This document shows, in pieces, positions 41,639 to 49,972 of a stretch of DNA of 64,000 bases. Origin of the DNA: Paenibacillus eucommiae. GTDB lineage: Bacteria; Bacillota; Bacilli; Paenibacillales; NBRC-103111. The notes under the pieces are model-generated. The model was not told the DNA's origin. It did not search any database and saw only the letters and a program-made list of their open reading frames with translations. Positions within the stretch are counted from its first letter, which is position 1, and the number at the start of each line of letters is the position of its first letter. Where the stretch lies: positions 79,552-143,551 of the forward strand of contig NZ_JAGGLB010000029.1 in NCBI RefSeq assembly GCF_017874215.1, written 5' to 3'. A program made the translations under genes and the position numbers.

Positions 41639-43732
41639 CTAGTCGTTCCACCAGCGTTTCAAATCTTCCCACCATGTGCCGTTTTTACCTGTTGGAGCCA
41701 GTTCATTGGTCTTGCTCTCTTCGACCGGAGCACGTTTTTCCGTGCAGTAGGTTGTAGGTTCGGAGCCAGAAATGAAAGCTTCTATGCGCGAATTTGGGCA
41801 ATCCTCGTTAGAAAGCTTGCCGCTAATAGGGTCAATGTAGACGTTGACCACACCCTCCGGTAATTGGAACAGCTTAGGAGGTATGGCTGATAACGCCTGC
41901 TCTGTAAATTCTGCAAAGATAGGTGCTGCGAGATGGGACTCTACAGTGCTAATATTTTTATCTTTATCGTAACCTACCCATACCGCTGTGGACAGCTCAG
42001 GTGTAAATCCTACCATCCAGGCATCTGTGTTAGTCGTACCTGTTTTGCCAGCGATTGGGCGCTTAATTGTTTTTGCTACTCGACTGGCAGTGCCTCCATT
42101 CTCGAAAACACTCTCCATCAGGCTGGTCAGCACATAAGCAGGAGCGGGGTCAACGACCTTCACCAGCTGTGGCTGTGCTTGATAAAGCACATTTCCGAGC
42201 GAGTCTTCAATGCGTTCTATCGCCGTGGCTTCTGCATGGATACCTTGATTGGCAATAACGCCGAAGGCTGAAGCCATTTCAAGCGGACTAACGGGATACG
42301 TACCAAGGGCCAAGGAAGGCAGTGGCTTCATAGAGCTTCCTGTTATGCCCATCTGGTGTGCCAATTCGATAACTTTCTCCGGACCTACATCCAAAATGGT
42401 ATGGACAGCATAAATGTTGTCTGAACGGGCAATGGCACTGCGCATATCCATAAGGTCATTCGTATATTGGTCGCCGAAATTGCTTGGCATATAGGATTGT
42501 CGGCCATTATCGTAAGTAAAAACAGTAGGTTCGCTCTTGTAGCGCGTTACTGGCGTAAAGCCCTGCTGCAGCGCAGCCAAATACATAATCGGCTTAAAGG
42601 ATGATCCCGGCTGTCTGGTATTAGACAAAACACGGTTGAACTGATTTTCCGCATATTCCTTGCCACCCACCATCGCTTTGATCGCCCCGGTTCTTGGATC
42701 TATAGCAATCAGCGCTGCTTGCAGCTCACTGTAAGGAGCCAACTGCTTACGGACTACTTCCTCGGCAATTTTTTGCGTCTTCAAATCCAGCGTGGTATAA
42801 ACCTTGATCCCGCCTTGATCGAACTGCTCCTCTGTAATGCCCAGTTGTTCTATAGCAATGGAACGGACATAATCGCGGAAATAAGGAGCGACCGCAGGCT
42901 TTTTCTTCGAGAGCGGTTGAATCACCAGCTTCTCCTTGGCTGCCTCTGACGCTTCTTTCTGCGTGATTAAGCCGCTATCCACCATAGTCTGCAGAACAGT
43001 TTTCTGACGGTCTAGAGAGCTTTGCAGATCATAGTAAGGGGAGTAATAGCGAGGTCCCTTGGGGACTCCCGCCAAAAGGGCGCTTTCTGCCAAAGTCAGC
43101 TCACTGGCATGCTTGCCAAAAAACAGCTCAGAAGCCGTCTCGATCCCATAGGTAGAATGACCGTAATAGATTTGATTCAAATAGCTCTCCAGAATCTGAT
43201 CCTTGCTCATTTGCATTTCCAACTGAACCGCATAGAGTGTTTCTTTGATTTTCCGCGACCAGGTTTTGTCATGGTTCAAATAAAGGTTGCGGGCGAGCTG
43301 CTGCGTAATCGTACCGGCGCCCTGCACCTTGGCCATGTGTTGAATATTGACTATCGCGGCCCGGGCCACGCCTTTGAAATCCACGCCGAGGTGCTCGTAG
43401 AAATTCCGATCTTCAACCGAGAGCGTAGCTTTTATTAAAAAAGGGGATATATCTTTGAGCGGTACCATTTGACGATTTTGCCCGGCGTACATGGAATCGA
43501 TCCATTCGCCATGTGCATCATAGATCTGTGATGTTTGCAGCATTTTAGTAACAGGCAGTGCTTGGGCGCGAAGGTAAAGTAAGGTAAGGAGGGCACCAGC
43601 CCCGATAATTACAAAAGCAGTAATAGTAAAGGAGAGCCATTTCTTCACACGGCGCAGAAAACGAATGGAGGGTACTTCCTCCTTGCCTTTGGATGAGCGT
43701 GACGGCGCCGGCTGCTGCTTGATATCAGACAT
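41639..43732 (-). CDS. pbpG: class A penicillin-binding protein (PBP1A family)
   Basis: 697 residues. Short cytoplasmic start, one TM anchor (about 35-55), then the GT51 glycosyltransferase: SVEDRNFYEHLGVDFKGVARA, GAGTITQQLARNLYL, RKIKETLYAVQLE, SYLNQIYYG. The transpeptidase domain has SxxK in RQPGSSFKPIMY, SDN and KTGTT, with the active-site Ser in GSSFK. It polymerises and crosslinks peptidoglycan outside the membrane. In B. subtilis the gene between ywhD and speE is ywhE/pbpG, a spore-wall-related PBP, so the symbol is by synteny. It is on the opposite strand here, divergent from speE. Confidence 0.88.
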   Translation of the reverse strand: MSDIKQQPAPSRSSKGKEEVPSIRFLRRVKKWLSFTITAFVIIGAGALLTLLYLRAQALPVTKMLQTSQIYDAHGEWIDSMYAGQNRQMVPLKDISPFLIKATLSVEDRNFYEHLGVDFKGVARAAIVNIQHMAKVQGAGTITQQLARNLYLNHDKTWSRKIKETLYAVQLEMQMSKDQILESYLNQIYYGHSTYGIETASELFFGKHASELTLAESALLAGVPKGPRYYSPYYDLQSSLDRQKTVLQTMVDSGLITQKEASEAAKEKLVIQPLSKKKPAVAPYFRDYVRSIAIEQLGITEEQFDQGGIKVYTTLDLKTQKIAEEVVRKQLAPYSELQAALIAIDPRTGAIKAMVGGKEYAENQFNRVLSNTRQPGSSFKPIMYLAALQQGFTPVTRYKSEPTVFTYDNGRQSYMPSNFGDQYTNDLMDMRSAIARSDNIYAVHTILDVGPEKVIELAHQMGITGSSMKPLPSLALGTYPVSPLEMASAFGVIANQGIHAEATAIERIEDSLGNVLYQAQPQLVKVVDPAPAYVLTSLMESVFENGGTASRVAKTIKRPIAGKTGTTNTDAWMVGFTPELSTAVWVGYDKDKNISTVESHLAAPIFAEFTEQALSAIPPKLFQLPEGVVNVYIDPISGKLSNEDCPNSRIEAFISGSEPTTYCTEKRAPVEESKTNELAPTGKNGTWWEDLKRWWND

Positions 43733-43857
43733 AGCTAAACCTCCTTTCTATATAAAGCTCCTACTCTCCAGTATGGAAAAGGTTAGGAGTTGCTATTCAT
43801 CGGAAGCGGGCAAAATATAATTTTTTTTTAAATTACCCGCAAAAGAGCTGATGATTC

Positions 43858-43885
43858 TTGCATTTTGGGGGTAATCTACTATAAT
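43858..43885 (+). promoter_or_regulatory. sigma-A promoter of speE
   Basis: TTGCAT at 43858-43863, a 16-nt spacer and TATAAT at 43880-43885, about 50 nt before the start. The gap 43733-43857 holds the divergent promoter of the PBP gene and a long T tract at 43820-43829. Confidence 0.75.
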
Positions 43886-43935
43886 ACAGGTAGTCATGCA
43901 GTTAATGCATATCAAGAACGAAAAGAGGGATGAAG

Positions 43936-44763
43936 ATGGAATTATGGTACACAGAAAAGCAAACCGAGAGCTTCGGTATAACCGCTAAAATTAAAGAAAC
44001 CTTTGTGAGAGAGCAGACCGATTTTCAAGATCTCGCTATGATCGATACAGTGGAATGGGGCCCGATGCTGGTTCTAGATGGCATGGTAATGACAACAGTC
44101 AGAGATGAATTTGTATATCACGAAATGGTAGCACATCCTGCGCTTGTTACTCATCCGAACCCCCGTCATGTGCTTGTAGTTGGCGGAGGAGACGGTGGTG
44201 TGATCCGCGAGGTGCTGAAGCATCCTCAGGTAGAGAAAGCAGTATTGGTAGAAATCGACGGCAAGGTGATCGAATACTCGAAGAAATACCTTCCGGAAAT
44301 CGCAGGAGAGCTTGATAATCCGCGTGTGCAGGTGATTGTGAATGATGGCTATATGCATATCCACGACCACAAAAACACCTACGACGTTATCATGGTTGAT
44401 TCCACTGAGCCCGTAGGTCCAGCAGTTGAGCTCTTTTCCAAAGGCTTCTACCAAGGCATTTATGATGCGCTAAAAGAGGACGGGATTTTCGTAGCGCAAA
44501 CTGATAATCCTTGGTTTAAAGCGGACCTGATCCAAACGGTAAACCGTGATGTAAAAGAAATCTTCCCGATCGTGCGTGTATATTGCGCGAACATCCCTAC
44601 TTATCCAAGCGGTCTCTGGACCTTTACCTTGGGTAGTAAAGTGCATGACCCTCTACAGGTGGAGGAAGCTTCAATTCCTGAATTTCCAACCAAATACTAC
44701 ACACCACGCTTGCATAAAGCGGCATTCGCACTGCCTAAATTTGTCGAAGATCTGGTGAAATAA
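43936..44763 (+). CDS. speE: spermidine synthase
   Basis: 275 residues from the ATG at 43936, with AGAGGG 6 nt upstream; the ATG at 43930 is too close to that site. Begins MELWYTEKQTESFGI, as in Bacillus SpeE. SAM-fold landmarks: VLVVGGGDGGVIREVLKHPQVEKAVLVEID (nucleotide loop GGGDGG), YDVIMVDSTEPVGPAVELF and KFVEDLVK. Transfers the aminopropyl group of decarboxylated SAM to putrescine. The usual partner speB does not follow; a terminator and about 700 bp of repeats come next. Confidence 0.96.
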   Translation: MELWYTEKQTESFGITAKIKETFVREQTDFQDLAMIDTVEWGPMLVLDGMVMTTVRDEFVYHEMVAHPALVTHPNPRHVLVVGGGDGGVIREVLKHPQVEKAVLVEIDGKVIEYSKKYLPEIAGELDNPRVQVIVNDGYMHIHDHKNTYDVIMVDSTEPVGPAVELFSKGFYQGIYDALKEDGIFVAQTDNPWFKADLIQTVNRDVKEIFPIVRVYCANIPTYPSGLWTFTLGSKVHDPLQVEEASIPEFPTKYYTPRLHKAAFALPKFVEDLVK

Positions 44764-44798
44764 AATCAGATTCAGGTTGGAAAAACCCGACCTTCTAC

Positions 44799-44838
44799 AG
44801 CCGTTGTCGCTTGGAATGAAGCGGGGGCGGCTTTTTTC
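44799..44838 (+). terminator. intrinsic terminator after speE
   Basis: AGCCG (with inner CGCTT/AAGCG stem) pairs with CGGCT, followed by TTTTTTC. Confidence 0.8.
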
Positions 44839-45488
44839 TGAATTCACTGGAAAGTATAACCTCTAAGGACTCAGCAAGGCGTTTTTCTTGAGATATAAGA
44901 AATTTTAAGTACTTTACAGTGCATAAAAGAGGGGATCCCCTTTCTACTGAACTAACTGAACTAAAGATTAAGTTTTAAGGGATGAGCATACCCCGAAGCA
45001 GCCCATCCTCCGCTGAAATGGGCGTGTACTCCAATATGCTCCACTTAACGATGTTTTTCATCGTTAAAGTAAGGATGTGGAGCGGACCTTATGCTTTTAA
45101 CGATGAAAATCATCGTTAAAGTAGCAGCTCCTCTCGGTTGTGCGCGCTGGCGCGCCGTTTTTCAATCCCAGCGCCTCAGCCCGCTATGAAATTTCCTCTA
45201 ATCAAGAGAAAAACCCTTGCTGACTGTCCGTTTGAGCTTGGTGTTTGTGCGATTGTAGCTAGAGAGAGGGAAGGGGGGTGGGTGGAAGAGCGGAAGCGTC
45301 TGCCTTTAAAGATTTGTTTCTACCTCCTCATCTATACCATTCAAAGGAACAAATCTTTAACAGCGGCTGGAGCCCATAGCCATTCCCTCCGTAACGCACC
45401 AACGCCATGAACACGCTCATCAAAGGACGCCAGAAGGCGTTTTTCTTGTGGCAATTAATGGCGGATATTGGTGAAAAAAGCGGAAAGC
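44839..45488. other. gene-free stretch with several short hairpins
   Basis: No convincing coding sequence. Visible are a dispersed palindrome pair (45038-45130), a G+C-rich hairpin with T-tract near 45134-45160, a 15-bp inverted repeat with a 25-nt loop (45306-45320 with 45346-45360, one mismatch) and a small terminator-like hairpin GACGCC(agaa)GGCGTTTTT near 45424-45446. Open frames inside it lack ribosome sites and protein-like composition. Confidence 0.5.
45038..45130. repeat. paired dispersed palindromic elements, AACGATG/CATCGTT family (copies C and D)
   Basis: 45045-45067 has a perfect 9-bp stem TTAACGATG, flanked by matching outer arms GCTCCAC (45038-45044) and GTGGAGC (45077-45083). 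45092-45130 matches 20985-21023 at 37 of 39 positions. The two cores are therefore about 50 bp apart with outer arms for a larger cruciform. Confidence 0.8.
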
Positions 45489-45517
45489 TTGGATTGAATT
45501 CGGAGACTGTATATTAT
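45489..45517 (+). promoter_or_regulatory. probable sigma-A promoter of the ywiB-argS operon
   Basis: TTGGAT at 45489-45494, a 17-nt spacer and TATTAT at 45512-45517. The start codon at 45537 lies 20 nt beyond it, leaving a very short leader that contains the ribosome site. Confidence 0.6.
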
Positions 45518-45536
45518 ACACTAGGGGACATGAATC

Positions 45537-45953
45537 ATGGTAATGACACCGAAGCAGAGAGTGCACATCCGGATTGAGAGCCAACAGGCGGAAGAGCAGA
45601 CGGTACAGCTTGCCGAGGGTGAGCTTTATCCGAAGGGGGATCATGCATATATCCGCTATGAAGAAGCTGATTCCGGGCTTGGCCAAACCTTTACGATACT
45701 GAAGCTGGAGCCGGATCAAATTCGCATTATCCGTCAAGGGAATGTGAAATCGGAGCAAACGTTTGTCCGTGGTGAGAAGCGGATAGGCTTCTATGAGACG
45801 GTTCAAGGGAAGCTGGAGCTTGAAATGCATACACGGGACTTAACCGCTGAGCTTATACAGGGGATCGGATGGGCGGCATGGAGCTATGACTTATATGTAC
45901 AAGGTGAGCACGCAGGATTGTATACAATAAAACTTTGGATTCGGGAGGAGTGA
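45537..45953 (+). CDS. ywiB: DUF1934 family beta-barrel protein (YwiB-like)
   Basis: 138 residues beginning VMTPKQRVHIRIESQQ after GGGGAC. The repeated beta-strand pattern (GELYPKGDHAYIRYEEADSG..., TFTILKLEPDQIRIIRQGNVKSEQTF, LELEMHTRDLTAEL) resembles the DUF1934/YwiB lipocalin-like fold. The gene ends 4 nt before argS, the conserved Bacillus neighbour of ywiB. Function unknown. Confidence 0.85.
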   Translation: MVMTPKQRVHIRIESQQAEEQTVQLAEGELYPKGDHAYIRYEEADSGLGQTFTILKLEPDQIRIIRQGNVKSEQTFVRGEKRIGFYETVQGKLELEMHTRDLTAELIQGIGWAAWSYDLYVQGEHAGLYTIKLWIREE

Positions 45954-45957
45954 GCAA

Positions 45958-47631
45958 ATGGATGTTTTGAATCAAGTTAAGGCTGGTCTTAAAGAAGCGA
46001 TTCAAGAAGCTGTAGTTGCAGCCGGCATTGTGGAAGCATCACAGCTTCCTGAAATTGTGATTGAAGTGCCTAAGGAAAAGACACACGGAGATTTCGCCAG
46101 CAACATCGCTATGCAGTTGACACGGATTGCCAAGCAAAATCCAAGACTGATTGCCGAACAAGTAATCGCCCACCTGCAGAAGGAGAAAGCTTACATAGCG
46201 GAAGCAGAAATTGCCGGTCCAGGCTTTATCAATTTCAAAATGAATCGGAGCTATCTCTATGACATCATTGCGGAAGTAATGAGCAAGGGAGATCGATATG
46301 GCGAAGTTAATGTGGGACAAGGAAAAAGGGTTCAAGTGGAATTCGTAAGCGCGAATCCGACGGGATCCCTGCATTTGGGACATGCCCGTGGAGCTGCTGT
46401 GGGAGATGTGCTCTGCAACGTGCTTGACCTGGCCGGTTATGAGGTGACTAGAGAATATTATATCAATGACGCCGGCAATCAGGTGATAAACCTTGCCAGA
46501 TCCATTGAAGCACGCTATTTGCAGGCACTTGGCCAAGCTGTTGACATGCCTGAGGACGGATATCATGGTGAGGATATCAAAGGCTTTGCGGCCGAACTGG
46601 TAGAGCAGGAGGGTGATCGTCTTGCTGCGCTTCCGCGGGAGGAGCGTCTTGATTATTTCCGCGTTTACGGATTGGAGAAAGAACTGGATAAAATTAAACG
46701 CGACCTTGGGCGGTTTGGCGTTAAGTTCGATCAATGGTTCTCGGAAACCTCTATTTATGAGAATGGACTTATTCCACATGTACTGGCTGAGTTAAAGCAG
46801 CAGGGACATATCTTCGAAGAAGAAGGAGCTACGTGGCTGCGCACGACTCCATTCGGAGATGATAAGGAACGTGTCCTTATTAAGAACGATGGTTCGTTTA
46901 CTTATTTAACACCGGATATCGCCTATCATCGTGATAAGTATCAACGCGGCTACGATCAGATGATCAACATTTGGGGAGCGGACCACCACGGCTATATCGC
47001 ACGGATGAAAGCCGCGATGTCTGCACTTGGCTACGATGCTGGCAAGCTTACCGTGCTGGTTGCGCAAATGGTCAGCCTGTTCCAGGACGGGGAAAAGGTG
47101 AAGATGTCCAAACGGACCGGTAAAGCGGTCACGATGGAAGAGCTGATGGATGAGGTAGGCGTCGATCCGATTCGCTATTTCTTCACGATGCGGAGCATGG
47201 ATTCGCATCTTGATTTCGATATGGACCTTGCAGTATCCCAGTCCAATGAGAATCCGGTGTTTTATGTGCAGTATGCGCATGCGCGGATCTGCAGCATTTT
47301 CCGTCAAGCCGAAGAGCAGGGCGTGGCGCTGCAGCAGCTTTCGGAGATTGATCTCTCCATGCTGTCTGCTGAAGCTGAGCTTGATCTCCTGCGCAAGATG
47401 GGTGAGCTTCCTGAGGAGATCACCATCGCCGCCGAGCAGTATGCGCCGCACCGTCTCATCCGCTATGTGTACGAACTGGCCAGCCAGTTCCATAGCTATT
47501 ACAAAGCCGAGCGCGTCATCACAGACGACGCGCAGCAAACCCAGGCGCGCCTCGCACTCCTCGGCGCGCTGCGCATCACCATAGCCAGCGTGCTCCGCCT
47601 CGTTGGCGTGACTGCGCCGGAGCGGATGTAA
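45958..47631 (+). CDS. argS: arginine--tRNA ligase
   Basis: 557 residues from the ATG at 45958 behind GGGAGGAG. N-terminal Arg-specific domain (HGDFASNIAMQLTRIAKQNPR), HIGH motif as SLHLGHARGAAVGD, WGADHHGYIARMKAAM, KMSKR in EKVKMSKRTGKAVTMEELMDEVGVDPIRYFF, and the anticodon-binding helical domain ending RLVGVTAPERM. Charges tRNA-Arg. Ends in a strong terminator shared with the convergent protease gene. Confidence 0.97.
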   Translation: MDVLNQVKAGLKEAIQEAVVAAGIVEASQLPEIVIEVPKEKTHGDFASNIAMQLTRIAKQNPRLIAEQVIAHLQKEKAYIAEAEIAGPGFINFKMNRSYLYDIIAEVMSKGDRYGEVNVGQGKRVQVEFVSANPTGSLHLGHARGAAVGDVLCNVLDLAGYEVTREYYINDAGNQVINLARSIEARYLQALGQAVDMPEDGYHGEDIKGFAAELVEQEGDRLAALPREERLDYFRVYGLEKELDKIKRDLGRFGVKFDQWFSETSIYENGLIPHVLAELKQQGHIFEEEGATWLRTTPFGDDKERVLIKNDGSFTYLTPDIAYHRDKYQRGYDQMINIWGADHHGYIARMKAAMSALGYDAGKLTVLVAQMVSLFQDGEKVKMSKRTGKAVTMEELMDEVGVDPIRYFFTMRSMDSHLDFDMDLAVSQSNENPVFYVQYAHARICSIFRQAEEQGVALQQLSEIDLSMLSAEAELDLLRKMGELPEEITIAAEQYAPHRLIRYVYELASQFHSYYKAERVITDDAQQTQARLALLGALRITIASVLRLVGVTAPERM

Positions 47632-47653
47632 GCTAAATCCGCCGGCAAAAAAT

Positions 47654-47692
47654 AGAAGGCCCGGACAAGCAAGACCGTTCGGGCCTTCTTTT
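47654..47692. terminator. bidirectional terminator between argS and the protease gene
   Basis: Stem AGAAGGCCCG (47654-47663) and its complement (47680-47689). T-tract on the plus side (TTTTAG) and on the minus side (ATTTTTT), serving argS and the convergent gene. Confidence 0.88.
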
Positions 47693-48854
47693 AGTCCAGT
47701 GCGCTAAGCGCCCGCCGGGCATTGATTTGCCCGGCCTGCCACCGCACTGTGCGGGTTTTGCTGAGCGAGATGGAGCTGCGCTTCAGGATGTTCTTGATCT
47801 GCAGCGGCCGGAGGCCTGGCTTGATAGCCAGCATCAGCGCAATGACGCCGCTGACATGGGCGGTAGCCATCGAGGTGCCGCTCAGCTCGTTGTATTTGCC
47901 GTGCAGCCAGGAGGAATAAATGCGGTCTCCTGGTGCGTATATATCAATTCGGCTGCCCCTGTTGCTGAAGGGGGCGATTTTGCTGCTTCTTGTCGTCGCT
48001 CCGACAGAGACGACCTGGGTGAAGCGGGCCGGATAGTCGATCGATGCTTTATGGCCGTCGTTTCCTGACGAAGCGACAATAATTTTGCCTGCATGGTAGG
48101 CATTAAGCACTGCATATTCCAGAGACTTATTATAGGTTTTCATGCCGAAGCTCATGTTAATAATGTCCAGATCATTGTGTACACACCAATCAATTCCGGC
48201 AATGATATCGGAAACATATGCGCTGCCGTTATGGTCAAAGGCTTTGACTGGATGGATAATCGCTCTTGGAGCTACGCCAACAATGCCTCCATTGCTGCTG
48301 GCAGCAGCAATCGTGCCTGCGATATGGGTGCCATGTCCATTATCATCAAACGGCAGCAAGTTGCGGTTGATCAGATTTATGCCGCGCGAAATAGCTTGAC
48401 TAAGGTCAGGGTGATTATAATCGATACCTGTATCTATTACACCTATGCTGACTCGGCTGCCTACAGATTTATTCCACGTTTGAGGTGCCATGATCTGGTC
48501 GACACCCCAAGGGATGATTTGTGAGCGGCCCGGTGTATCGTTCTTGATCGAGGCCCGATGCTTTTTTTTTTCAGGCAGTCCATGGACCTTAATTTTGATA
48601 TCCTCTTCAAAGTAGACAGGTAAGGAGCCTTGTCTGAGTAAGGCGTCCGATTTAAGGGAGCAGGAGAAGGCATGAATAATATTAAGATCACGTATTTTGG
48701 AGAGGTGGGTAAGGGAGGGCTTTAAACGCTTCAGATGAGCCCGGCAGTTGCGGTAATCTTTTGCAGTTCTGAAATGAATGATGTGTTTTCTGGATGTTCC
48801 TTGCGATTTACCGATTTCCTCATGCAGCATATGAAGAAAATGAATCATGTCCAT
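47691..48854 (-). CDS. S8 (subtilisin-like) serine peptidase without a signal peptide
   Basis: 387 residues from the ATG at 48854, with AAGGGGGG about 10 nt upstream; a TTG at 48863 is an alternative. Residues 1-130 are a polar, Lys/His-rich, pro-region-like part without a signal peptide (MDMIHFLHMLHEEIGKSQG...). The catalytic triad of the family is visible: Asp in VGVIDTGIDYNH, His in HGTHIAGTIAA, and Ser in SGTSMATAHVSG, with SSGNDGH as the oxyanion Asn region. Resembles intracellular subtilisin proteases, so it may act in the cytoplasm or leave the cell by an unusual route. Nearest neighbours (argS, rpoE) give no functional hint. Confidence 0.85.
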   Translation of the reverse strand: MDMIHFLHMLHEEIGKSQGTSRKHIIHFRTAKDYRNCRAHLKRLKPSLTHLSKIRDLNIIHAFSCSLKSDALLRQGSLPVYFEEDIKIKVHGLPEKKKHRASIKNDTPGRSQIIPWGVDQIMAPQTWNKSVGSRVSIGVIDTGIDYNHPDLSQAISRGINLINRNLLPFDDNGHGTHIAGTIAAASSNGGIVGVAPRAIIHPVKAFDHNGSAYVSDIIAGIDWCVHNDLDIINMSFGMKTYNKSLEYAVLNAYHAGKIIVASSGNDGHKASIDYPARFTQVVSVGATTRSSKIAPFSNRGSRIDIYAPGDRIYSSWLHGKYNELSGTSMATAHVSGVIALMLAIKPGLRPLQIKNILKRSSISLSKTRTVRWQAGQINARRALSALD

Positions 48855-49066
48855 AAATTCCAAGCCCCCCTTGCAAGCGAAGAATTGAATCTAAGTATCC
48901 TATGTACAGGTCATCCTGTTTGATCGTGTTATCGCCTTTTTCTAAATAATTAGTTGCTAAGCCGTGACCGAACTGCCTTAGGCTTCATAGGATGAAGAGA
49001 GAGGCAGGGTGTGCGTCTCTTGCTCAACACAAGGAAATGAGGGTTCATTTCCCGAGGATACAGTCG

Positions 49067-49098
49067 CAAGCGAGGGGGGACCTTCGCTTGTTTCCTTT
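49067..49098 (+). terminator. hairpin with T-rich tail ahead of rpoE
   Basis: CAAGCGA (49067-49073) pairs with TCGCTTG (49084-49090), followed by TTTCCTTTT. It may end a short leader transcript. The stretch 48865-49066 shows nothing else. Confidence 0.4.
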
Positions 49099-49193
49099 TG
49101 CCGCAAACCGGAGAAATAGTGGGGAGTTGCAATTTTAGAAAAAATAGGTTTTACTTATACATAGTGATAACGGTTGAAGGGATGTGTCTTTAG

Positions 49194-49769
49194 ATGGCTG
49201 GCGATTATACACTCAAAATCACTGCAGAAAAGGCTAAAGAAATGCCGATGGTGGATTTGGCTTTCGAATTATTAAAGGCGGTGAATACACCGTTCTATTA
49301 CAGGGACCTGATGACCGAAATTGCGAAGATTAAGGGGTTATCCGAGCAGGAAGTTATGCAGGTAATCGCCCAATTATATACGGAGATTAACATCGACGGA
49401 AGATTTGCTTGCGTAGGCACCAATCTCTGGGGATTGAAGCGGTGGTATCCGGTTGAGAAATCCGAGGATGCTGTTGGCAACGCCAAACGTCCGCGCATTA
49501 TTAACGATGAAGACGATGATCTTGACGAAGAGGATATTTTTGCCGAAGAGGAAGAAGACTATGGAAACTTCGATGCTGAGCCTGATGAGTTTGAGGCTGA
49601 GGAAGAAGTGGAAGAGGACGCCGAGTTCTTTGAGGACGAAGAAATTGAAGGCGAAGACCTGGGCGATGCAACCATTGATGAAGATGCAGACGACGATTCT
49701 GAAGATGATTTGGAAGATGATTCCGAATTCGATGATGCAGACGACGAGGATGAATTAGCTGACAAATAA
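49194..49769 (+). CDS. rpoE: DNA-directed RNA polymerase delta subunit
   Basis: 191 residues. The N-terminal HARE-HTH domain (about 1-90: YTLKITAEKAKEMPMVDLAFELLKAVNTPFYYRDLMTEIAKIKGLSEQEVMQVIAQLYTEINIDGRFACVGTNLWGLKRWYP) is followed by a long unstructured tail very rich in Asp and Glu. This is the delta subunit that, in Firmicutes, displaces nucleic acid from RNA polymerase and lowers non-specific binding. Followed by pyrG, as in Bacillus. Confidence 0.96.
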   Translation: MAGDYTLKITAEKAKEMPMVDLAFELLKAVNTPFYYRDLMTEIAKIKGLSEQEVMQVIAQLYTEINIDGRFACVGTNLWGLKRWYPVEKSEDAVGNAKRPRIINDEDDDLDEEDIFAEEEEDYGNFDAEPDEFEAEEEVEEDAEFFEDEEIEGEDLGDATIDEDADDDSEDDLEDDSEFDDADDEDELADK

Positions 49770-49775
49770 CTGGTC

Positions 49776-49890
49776 TTGACAGCCTGCTGCAGTTCAGAGT
49801 AAACTATTGCATGGGCTTTAAAAGAACTTAACAATTTCGCGATCGCGTTCAAAAAGTGCCCCGTCAGTACGGGTGTCACTTTTTTTGTTT
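49776..49890 (+). promoter_or_regulatory. pyrG promoter, GGGC start and attenuator hairpin (CTP-sensing leader)
   Basis: TTGACA at 49776-49781, an 18-nt spacer and TAAACT at 49800-49805. Seven nt on is GGGC at 49813-49816, the type of start where Bacillus pyrG transcripts stutter and add extra G when CTP is low. A terminator follows: arms AAAAAGTG..CCCGT (49851-49864) and ACGGG..CACTTTTT (49869-49884), T tract to about 49890. The 5' strand holds CCCC, able to pair with added G residues and block the hairpin, so low CTP would permit read-through into pyrG. Confidence 0.7.
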
Positions 49891-49972
49891 TTTTGCAGTT
49901 CCGCTTCGCTGAAGCAGGGGCTGTGCTATGCCGCTTATTTAAGCAAAAATTCATAGGAGGATGGGCTACATA

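Noticed and set aside
45138..45410. A 90-codon plus-strand frame after speE
   Set aside because: No ribosome site and low-complexity, non-protein-like sequence within a repeat-rich gap.
45407..45577. A 56-codon frame overlapping the ywiB start
   Set aside because: No ribosome site, overlaps a well-supported gene by 41 nt, and contains the promoter elements.
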